Positions 1 to 4,751 of a stretch of 14,362 bases of DNA are shown here, in pieces (position 1 is the first letter of the stretch; each line of letters starts with the position of its first letter). The notes beneath the pieces were generated by a model. The model was not told the origin of the DNA. It made no database searches and worked only from the letters and a program-made list of their open reading frames with translations. The DNA comes from an uncultured Rickettsiales bacterium (GTDB taxonomy: Bacteria > Pseudomonadota > Alphaproteobacteria > Rickettsiales > UBA1997). A program made the position numbers and the translations under genes. The DNA lies in the NCBI GenBank assembly GCA_948744995.1, contig CAPZCD010000029.1, forward strand, positions 1-14,362, written 5' to 3'.

Positions 1-235
1 CAAATTCTGTGTTTAGATTAAGGCAAACACCTCGTATACTTGCATTGGGGTTGTTGGGACTGCCCCCCTTCCTCTTTCCCTCTAAATCATCCATTATAAA
101 CTACAACCTATTATATAAACAACTAGTAGGTTAATTAATAATATGTGTAACTGTAACTGTAAATATTGTAATTCAAGTAATAAAATAAATGAATAATCTA
201 ATAATAAGAAATATATAAAGTATATTTAATATTAG
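1..235. other. AT-rich intergenic stretch without a supported gene
   Basis: No open frame with coding character is complete here. Bases 1-94 are open on the minus strand from an ATG at 94-92 and run off the window edge; this 31-codon fragment is rich in Gly, Asn and Pro. It has no ribosome binding site at a normal distance, so I do not call it as a gene. A TATAAT hexamer on the minus strand (115-110) would start transcription only a few bases before that ATG. A short TGTAAC tandem (146-163, third copy imperfect) is the only other repeat seen. Bases 56-90 are much richer in G/C than the rest. Confidence 0.6.
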
Positions 236-355
236 GACCTCTCTCCACCCTCTAACCCTTAAACTCTTCACTCTAGGCTAATCTTCAGTTAAGAACAATT
301 ACCTGAAGATTAGCCTAGAGTGAAGAGTTTAAGGGTTAGAGGGTGGAGAGAGGTC
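236..355. repeat. Long perfect inverted repeat (53-bp arms)
   Basis: Bases 236-288 are the exact reverse complement of 303-355, separated by 14 bases. Inside the loop, 290-292 can pair with 299-301 after one mismatch, so an RNA copy would be a hairpin of about 56 bp with a 6-base tip. The arms are roughly half G/C with a strong purine/pyrimidine asymmetry, unlike the A/T-rich flanks. No U-tract follows either arm, so it is not an ordinary terminator, and I see no target-site duplication. Size and shape resemble the palindromic elements known from Rickettsia and Wolbachia genomes, but membership in a family cannot be judged from one copy. Confidence 0.97.
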
Positions 356-376
356 TCCTCATTTTCATTTCCTCCA

Positions 377-404
377 TTGCAAATTAATTTAATACCATTA
401 TAAT
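377..404 (+). promoter_or_regulatory. Possible promoter upstream of tRNA-Gly/tuf
   Basis: A perfect TATAAT (399-404) lies 16 bases after TTGCAA (377-382), which matches four of six positions of the -35 consensus. Transcription would begin near 411, about 57 bases before tRNA-Gly. In A/T-rich DNA such matches are common, so this is suggestive only. Confidence 0.35.
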
Positions 405-428
405 TCTAACCAATTGTATTAATTCGAA

Positions 429-459
429 CTACTTCACCCGAAGTAGAAGAAAATATACT
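429..459 (+). promoter_or_regulatory. Palindrome plus -10 element before tRNA-Gly
   Basis: CTACTTC (429-435) and GAAGTAG (440-446) form a perfect 7-bp inverted repeat around a 4-base spacer. Eight bases later lies TATACT (454-459), a good -10 hexamer that would place the transcript start just before the tRNA at 468. No good -35 is present at the usual distance; the palindrome occupies that place instead. It could be an operator or activator site for the stable-RNA/tuf unit, or simply a hairpin in a longer leader begun at the promoter near 377-404. Confidence 0.4.
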
Positions 460-467
460 CGGTGTTG

Positions 468-541
468 GCGGGTGTAGCTCAGTGGTAGAGCACTAGCCTT
501 CCAAGCTAGCTATGTGGGTTCGATTCCCATCACCCGCACCA
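468..541 (+). tRNA. trnG: tRNA-Gly (anticodon UCC)
   Basis: A full cloverleaf can be drawn. The acceptor stem is GCGGGTG (468-474) with CACCCGC (531-537), and the D stem is GCTC/GAGC (477-480, 488-491). The anticodon stem is CTAGC/GCTAG (493-497, 505-509) with loop CTTCCAA, placing anticodon TCC at 500-502. The T stem is 514-518 with 526-530 around TTCGATT. The discriminator is A538 and CCA is encoded at 539-541. It reads GGA and, by wobble, GGG. It sits 30 bases before the tuf start. A tRNA cluster with tRNA-Gly ahead of tuf is also known in E. coli (before tufB), and tRNA and mRNA are probably one transcript. Confidence 0.97.
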
Positions 542-571
542 TTATTAATATTGATAAAAAGAGTAAATTAT

Positions 572-1765
572 ATGTGTAAAGAGACTTTTCAGAGAACAAA
601 ACCACACGTAAATATCGGTACGATTGGACACGTTGACCATGGAAAAACAACCTTAACTGCTGCCATTACAAAGGTTCTTGCAGAAGGAAACAAAAATGTT
701 ATAGCTAAGGACTATAACGAAATTGATAACGCCCCAGAAGAAAAAGAAAGAGGTATTACCATTAACACTACCCATGTGGAATACGAAACAGCCAACAGAC
801 ACTATGCACACGTTGACTGCCCTGGACACGCTGATTACGTAAAAAACATGATTACCGGTGCTGCTCAAATGGATGGCGCTATTTTGGTTGTGTCAGCTGC
901 TGATGGTCCTATGCCTCAAACCAGAGAACATATTTTGTTAGCTAAACAGGTTGGTGTTCCTTATATAGTAGTATTTTTGAATAAAGTTGATATGGTGGAA
1001 GATGCCGAGTTATTGGATTTGGTTGAAATGGAAGTTAGAGATCTATTGACCTCTTACGGATTTCCTGGAGATACGATCCCTATAATAAAAGGTTCTGCTC
1101 TGAAGGCTCTTGAAGGTGATCAAAGTGAAATAGGCGAACCAGCAATATTAAAACTTATGGAAGCTGTTGATGCTTATATACCAGAACCTCAGAGACCAAT
1201 TGATGGTGCATTTTTAATGCCTATTGAAGACGTATTTTCAATCTCTGGAAGAGGAACTGTAGTTACCGGTAGGGTTGAAAGAGGTGTAATTAAAGTTGGC
1301 GAAGAAGTTGAAATAGTTGGTTTGAGAGATACTCAAAAAACAACCTGTACCGGTGTTGAAATGTTTAGAAAACTTCTAGATCAAGGACAAGCTGGTGATA
1401 ATATAGGTGTTCTTTTAAGAGGAACAAAAAGAGAAGAAGTTGAAAGAGGACAAGTTCTATGTAAGCCAGGAAGTATACATCCTCATACAAAATTCAAAGC
1501 TGAAGTGTATGTTTTGACAAAAGAGGAAGGTGGTAGACATACTCCGTTCTTTAAAAACTATAGACCTCAATTCTATTTCAGTACAACGGATGTAACCGGT
1601 TCCATAACATTGCCAGAAGGTGTAGAAATGGTTATGCCAGGCGATAACACCAAGCTAGAAATTGAATTGATAGCTCCTATAGCTATGGAACAAGGTAGAA
1701 GGTTCGCTATAAGAGAGGGTGGCCATACGGTTGGTGCTGGAGTTGTAAGCGAAATAATTGCTTAG
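572..1765 (+). CDS. tuf: Elongation factor Tu
   Basis: EF-Tu is the GTPase that delivers aminoacyl-tRNA to the ribosomal A site. The ATG at 572 gives 397 residues, close to the usual 394-396, and starts MCKETFQRTKPHVN like other EF-Tu proteins. The frame stays open further upstream, but an earlier ATG at 512 lies inside tRNA-Gly and is rejected. The GTPase motifs are intact: P-loop GHVDHGKT (19-26), switch I with RGITI (about 60-64), DCPGH (82-86), NKVD (137-140) and SAL (175-177). Domains 2 and 3 follow and end in GGHTVGAGVV and EIIA. The ribosome binding site is weak (AAGAG near 558-562). Codons in the first third end in C more often than later in the gene. It lies between two tRNA genes, an arrangement seen for tufB-type loci. 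Whether a second tuf exists elsewhere cannot be told. Confidence 0.98.
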   Translation: MCKETFQRTKPHVNIGTIGHVDHGKTTLTAAITKVLAEGNKNVIAKDYNEIDNAPEEKERGITINTTHVEYETANRHYAHVDCPGHADYVKNMITGAAQMDGAILVVSAADGPMPQTREHILLAKQVGVPYIVVFLNKVDMVEDAELLDLVEMEVRDLLTSYGFPGDTIPIIKGSALKALEGDQSEIGEPAILKLMEAVDAYIPEPQRPIDGAFLMPIEDVFSISGRGTVVTGRVERGVIKVGEEVEIVGLRDTQKTTCTGVEMFRKLLDQGQAGDNIGVLLRGTKREEVERGQVLCKPGSIHPHTKFKAEVYVLTKEEGGRHTPFFKNYRPQFYFSTTDVTGSITLPEGVEMVMPGDNTKLEIELIAPIAMEQGRRFAIREGGHTVGAGVVSEIIA

Positions 1766-1782
1766 TTAAGTTATTGTTCTTA

Positions 1783-1805
1783 GGGTATCTATTTAATAGG
1801 TACCC
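1783..1805 (+). other. Stem-loop between tuf and tRNA-Trp
   Basis: GGGTATCTAT (1783-1792) pairs with ATAGGTACCC (1796-1805), with one G-U pair and a three-base loop. The helix ends seven bases before the mature tRNA-Trp and no U-tract follows. A processing signal that separates tuf mRNA from the tRNA precursor fits better than a terminator. No good promoter is visible between this hairpin and the tRNA, so read-through from tuf is likely. Confidence 0.6.
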
Positions 1806-1812
1806 GTAATTT

Positions 1813-1888
1813 AGGGGTGTAGCTCAGTTGGTAGAGCAATGGTCTCCAAAACCATTGGTCGAGGGTTCGAATCCTTTCGCCCCTGCCA
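1813..1888 (+). tRNA. trnW: tRNA-Trp (anticodon CCA)
   Basis: The cloverleaf is complete. Acceptor AGGGGTG (1813-1819) pairs with CGCCCCT (1878-1884) with one G-U pair. The D arm is GCTC/GAGC. The anticodon stem is 1839-1843 with 1851-1855, and loop CTCCAAA places anticodon CCA at 1846-1848. The T loop is TTCGAAT, the discriminator is G1885, and CCA is encoded at 1886-1888. The anticodon CCA reads UGG only, which argues for the standard code rather than UGA as Trp. A tRNA-Trp immediately before secE is typical of proteobacteria. Confidence 0.97.
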
Positions 1889-1901
1889 ATTAAAGATTTA
1901 T

Positions 1902-2087
1902 ATGCAGTTAATGGATTATTTTAGAAGTGTAGCAAAAGAGGTTAAAAATATTACTTTTCCTAGCAGGCAAGATGTTAGGGTTACTTCTGTAGTAGTGGTT
2001 TTTATGACTATTTTATTTATGATATTCATAAGTTGTGCCGATTTTGTTATTTCTAGATTAATAAAAATTTTGTTAGGGATTTTATAA
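1902..2087 (+). CDS. secE: Preprotein translocase subunit SecE
   Basis: SecE is the small essential subunit that clamps SecY in the SecYEG protein-conducting channel of the inner membrane. The ATG at 1902 gives 61 residues, the usual short bacterial form with one membrane segment (E. coli SecE has three). A basic amphipathic N-terminal part (YFRSVAKEVKNITFPSRQDV, residues 6-25) carries the conserved KEV..ITFPSR core. One hydrophobic helix at about 27-52 follows. An upstream ATG at 1839 lies inside tRNA-Trp and is rejected; a second in-frame ATG at 1911 lacks any ribosome binding site. The stop codon overlaps the nusG start by one base (TAATG), so the two are translationally coupled. Confidence 0.93.
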   Translation: MQLMDYFRSVAKEVKNITFPSRQDVRVTSVVVVFMTILFMIFISCADFVISRLIKILLGIL

Positions 2088-2605
2088 TGGATTTTAAGTG
2101 GTATACTCTCGCTGCCTATTCCGGCAGTGAAAGTAAAGTGGCAGATGATATAAACAAAATGGTTTCGACCAATGGCAATATAAAAGAGGCTTTTGTACCT
2201 ACAAAAAAGGTATTTAAGGTTCTAAAAGGCAAGAAGGTTGAGGCAGATCAAAAAGTTTTTCCTAACTATGTTTTTGTGAATATGATAGCTGATAGGGCAA
2301 CGCTAGATATTTTGAGATCGATGCCAAAAGTTATGGGTTTTTTGGGAAGTAACCCATTAAAACCAGAAAGTGTTCCAAGTGCTAAAATAGAAAAAATGAA
2401 AAAAGAAGCACAAAGGAGTGTTGCGGCGGAAGATGATAAATTTGAAATTGGTGATACGGTTAAGATAAAAGAAGGACATTTTGAGTCCTTTACCGGTGTT
2501 GTTGATGGTAAAGATGAATCAAAAAATATCTTGAAGATAGCTATATCTATTTTTGGTAGAAGTACCATAATAGATATTGATTCTTCGAAGGTAGAAAGGG
2601 TTTAA
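2087..2605 (+). CDS. nusG: Transcription termination/antitermination factor NusG
   Basis: NusG binds RNA polymerase across the cleft, suppresses pausing, and through its C-terminal domain contacts Rho or ribosomal protein S10. The product has 172 residues, near the typical 175-185. The NGN domain spans about 1-105, starting DFKWYTLAAYSGSE and containing the FPNYVFV strand (58-64). The KOW domain spans about 119-172, with the signature GHFESFTGVV (130-139) and ISIFGRST (153-160). A good ribosome binding site (AGGGA, 2075-2079) lies inside the end of secE. The order secE-nusG-rplK is the standard one. Confidence 0.97.
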   Translation: MDFKWYTLAAYSGSESKVADDINKMVSTNGNIKEAFVPTKKVFKVLKGKKVEADQKVFPNYVFVNMIADRATLDILRSMPKVMGFLGSNPLKPESVPSAKIEKMKKEAQRSVAAEDDKFEIGDTVKIKEGHFESFTGVVDGKDESKNILKIAISIFGRSTIIDIDSSKVERV

Positions 2606-2640
2606 ATATTTTATTAATTTTTTAAAGAAGTGTAAACAAG

Positions 2641-3078
2641 ATGGCTCCTAAGAAAGAGGTTGTAGCAAAAGTTAGTTTACAAGTTCCGGTTGCTAAGGCT
2701 AATCCGGCACCACCTATTGGTACCGCGTTAGGTCCTAGAGGTGTTAATATAATGGATTTTTGTAAGCAATTTAACGCTATAAAATTTAACTATCCGGATG
2801 GTACGCCTATTCCGACAGTTATTTCTATTTATAAAGACAAAAGTTTTACTTTTGTTACGAAGGAACCCCCTATGACTTACCTGATTGAAAGTGAGATAGG
2901 ACTTAAAAAAGGTTCTTCAAACCCGGGTAAAGATTCAGTGGGTGTTATTACTATGAAACAAATAGAAAATATAGCTAAAAAGAAAGTTCCAGATATGAAT
3001 ACTAAGGAATTGAAGGCTTGTATGGAAATGGTTAAAGGTTCCGCTTTATCTATGGGTTTACAGGTAGTGGAGGGATAG
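2641..3078 (+). CDS. rplK: 50S ribosomal protein L11
   Basis: L11 forms the base of the GTPase-associated stalk together with 23S rRNA and L10, and is needed for RelA activation. It has 145 residues (E. coli 142). The N-terminal domain carries the conserved PAPPIGTALGPRGVN stretch (22-36), with the IMDFCKQFNA helix next. The C-terminal RNA-binding domain ends in GSALSMGLQVVEG. The ATG is preceded by AAAGAAG in a 35-base spacer after nusG, which contains no obvious hairpin. rplA begins four bases after its stop, and the end of rplK (GGAGGGAT) supplies the ribosome binding site for rplA. Confidence 0.97.
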   Translation: MAPKKEVVAKVSLQVPVAKANPAPPIGTALGPRGVNIMDFCKQFNAIKFNYPDGTPIPTVISIYKDKSFTFVTKEPPMTYLIESEIGLKKGSSNPGKDSVGVITMKQIENIAKKKVPDMNTKELKACMEMVKGSALSMGLQVVEG

Positions 3079-3081
3079 TGT

Positions 3082-3768
3082 ATGAAGACTAACGATATAA
3101 AAACACAAGATTTAGTTGATATAGCTACTGCCATTAAAACCGTTAAGGAAAACTCTAAAAATAAGCAAAGAAAGTTTGTGGAAACAGTGGATCTAATATT
3201 TAACCTCAATATTGATGCTAAACAATCCAATCAAAATATTAGAGGTTCTGTTGCATTGCCAGCAGGAACAGGTAAAGATGCAAAAATAATAGTTTTTACT
3301 GATGTTGAGGCATTGCAAAAAGATGCTATCAAAGCGGGTGCTGTTAAAGCCGGCTTGGAAGAGTTAATGACGGAAATAGAAAATGGCTTTATGGATTTTG
3401 ACTATTGTATAGCAACTCCAGATGCTATGAAGAAGATAAGTAAAATAGCAAGAAAGTTAGGCCCAAGAGGTCTTATGCCTAATCCAAAAAATGGAAATAT
3501 TACAAACGATGTTGTAAGTGCAATAAATATTGCTAAAAAAGGTAAAATTAACTTTAAAAACGATAAGTATGGTATAATTCATACAATGGTTGGTAAGGTA
3601 GATTTTTCCGATAATGACTTAATAGCAAATATTAAGGCAGTTGTTTCGGCAATAAAAGAAGCAAAACCGGAGGTTTTGAAAAATAAATATATAAAAAGTG
3701 TTTTTCTTACTACCACCATGGGTCCTTCCGTTGCTGTTGATATAGAAAGAACTAATGGAGGGGAGTAG
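3082..3768 (+). CDS. rplA: 50S ribosomal protein L1
   Basis: L1 forms the mobile stalk at the E site. In E. coli it also represses its own operon by binding the mRNA. It has 228 residues (E. coli 234). The family signature LGPRGLMPNP is at 126-135 and the C-terminal TTTMGPSVAVD strand at 210-220. The N-terminal LPAGTGKDAKIIVF segment (59-72) is also typical. It is coupled to rplK through a strong ribosome binding site. I saw no clear mimic of the 23S rRNA L1 site in the short spacer before rplK, so autoregulation by L1 cannot be supported from the sequence. Confidence 0.97.
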   Translation: MKTNDIKTQDLVDIATAIKTVKENSKNKQRKFVETVDLIFNLNIDAKQSNQNIRGSVALPAGTGKDAKIIVFTDVEALQKDAIKAGAVKAGLEELMTEIENGFMDFDYCIATPDAMKKISKIARKLGPRGLMPNPKNGNITNDVVSAINIAKKGKINFKNDKYGIIHTMVGKVDFSDNDLIANIKAVVSAIKEAKPEVLKNKYIKSVFLTTTMGPSVAVDIERTNGGE

Positions 3769-3770
3769 TT

Positions 3771-4253
3771 ATGAATAAAACTCAAAAGCAAAATTCCATA
3801 AACTTGGCTAAAGACATATTGACGAATAATCAAATGTGTATATTCCTTAATTATAAAGGATTAAATGCAGGAGATTTTGTTAAGCTTAGAAATGAGTTAA
3901 AAGATAAAGAGGCTAATATAAAAATTATTAAGAATACTCTTTTTAAAAAAGCTATAGAAGGTACTGATTTCTCAGCTTTAGGTGATTATTTTGTTGATCA
4001 AATAGCCGTTTCATATTCTAAAGATCCACTAACACTATCAAATATTGTTAATGGTTTTGCTAAAGAAAATGAGAATGTTAAAATAAAAATTGCGTCTTTG
4101 GACGGAAAGATAATTGATATAAAGGCCGTGGAAGAATTAGCGTCTCTTGGTTCTTTTGATGACGTTAGAGCAAGATTTATTGGTGTTTTGAGAGCACCAG
4201 GTTCACAATTAGCTAGAACTTTGGTTGCTTATAAAGAGAAATTAGAAGCTTAA
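3771..4253 (+). CDS. rplJ: 50S ribosomal protein L10
   Basis: L10 anchors dimers of L7/L12 to the ribosome next to L11. It has 160 residues (E. coli 165). The N-terminal RNA-binding part includes the LNYKGLNAGDFVKLRNEL and IKIIKNTLFKKAI segments. The C-terminal helix that carries L7/L12 dimers follows, ending ARTLVAYKEKLEA. The start lies two bases after the rplA stop, and its ribosome binding site GGAGGGG is inside the end of rplA. In E. coli a structured leader before rplJ binds L10-(L12)4 for autoregulation; here there is no room for a separate one, so any such element must overlap rplA. Confidence 0.96.
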   Translation: MNKTQKQNSINLAKDILTNNQMCIFLNYKGLNAGDFVKLRNELKDKEANIKIIKNTLFKKAIEGTDFSALGDYFVDQIAVSYSKDPLTLSNIVNGFAKENENVKIKIASLDGKIIDIKAVEELASLGSFDDVRARFIGVLRAPGSQLARTLVAYKEKLEA

Positions 4254-4286
4254 CGAATTATTAATAATTATAAAAAAGGTTGTAAA

Positions 4287-4658
4287 ATGACTGAGAAATT
4301 AGAGAAAATTGTTGAAGAACTTTCTACATTAACTGCTTTAGAGGTTTCCGAATTAGCAAAAATGCTTGAAGAAAAATGGGGAGTAACGGCAGCTGTAGCT
4401 GTAGCGGCAGCTCCCGGTGCTGGAGCAGCTGGCGCAGTTGAAGAAAAAGATGAATTTACGGTAACACTAGAGGCAGCTGGTGATAGTAAGATTAATGTTA
4501 TTAAAGAAATTAGAACTATAACTGGTCTTGGTCTTAAAGAAGCTAAAGATCTAGTTGATGGAGCTCCAAAAGTTGTTAAAGAATCAGTTAAAAAAGAAGA
4601 AGCAGAAGCTATAAAGGCTAAATTAGAAGCAGCTGGGGCTAAAGTTAAACTATCTTAA
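4287..4658 (+). CDS. rplL: 50S ribosomal protein L7/L12
   Basis: L7/L12 is the multi-copy stalk protein that recruits and stimulates the translational GTPases, including the EF-Tu encoded upstream. It has 123 residues. The dimerising N-terminal helices span about 1-33, an Ala/Gly/Val hinge about 34-51, and the globular C-terminal domain 53-123. The C-terminal domain shows the conserved KINVIKEIRTITGLGLKEAK stretch (68-87) followed by LVDGAPKVVKE. The ribosome binding site AAAGG lies ten bases or so before the ATG, in a 33-base spacer after rplJ. Confidence 0.98.
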   Translation: MTEKLEKIVEELSTLTALEVSELAKMLEEKWGVTAAVAVAAAPGAGAAGAVEEKDEFTVTLEAAGDSKINVIKEIRTITGLGLKEAKDLVDGAPKVVKESVKKEEAEAIKAKLEAAGAKVKLS

Positions 4659-4677
4659 ATTTATGTTGATATTTTTG

Positions 4678-4709
4678 TAGGACTCTCTTAGCTTCTTAAG
4701 TGAGTCTTA
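4678..4709 (+). terminator. Hairpin between rplL and rpoB, possible attenuator
   Basis: GACTC (4681-4685) pairs with GAGTC (4702-4706). After one T-T mismatch the helix continues with 4687-4691 and 4696-4700 around the four-base loop CTTC. Outer A-T pairs at 4678-4679/4708-4709 extend it. The following sequence is U-rich but broken (TTATGTTGTTCT), so termination would be partial. In E. coli the same gap carries both a weak attenuator and an RNase III site that lower rpoBC relative to rplJL. Two TATAAT hexamers (4718-4723, 4728-4733) lie downstream without good -35 partners; a secondary rpoB promoter is possible but weakly supported. Confidence 0.5.
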
Positions 4710-4751
4710 TGTTGTTCTATAATTTATTATAATAAAAGAAAAGGCAATTAG

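Noticed and set aside
1..94. Minus-strand open frame starting at an ATG (94-92) and running off the window, 31 codons
   Set aside because: It has no ribosome binding site at a proper distance, unusual Gly/Asn/Pro-rich content, and too little length to judge.
512..571. N-terminal extension of tuf from the ATG inside tRNA-Gly
   Set aside because: It overlaps the tRNA, and EF-Tu homology begins exactly at the ATG at 572.
1839..1901. N-terminal extension of secE from the ATG inside tRNA-Trp
   Set aside because: It overlaps the tRNA, and the SecE family core begins after the ATG at 1902.
4256..4269. 14-base A/T-only palindrome between rplJ and rplL
   Set aside because: Such palindromes are frequent by chance in DNA of this composition and no further structure supports it.
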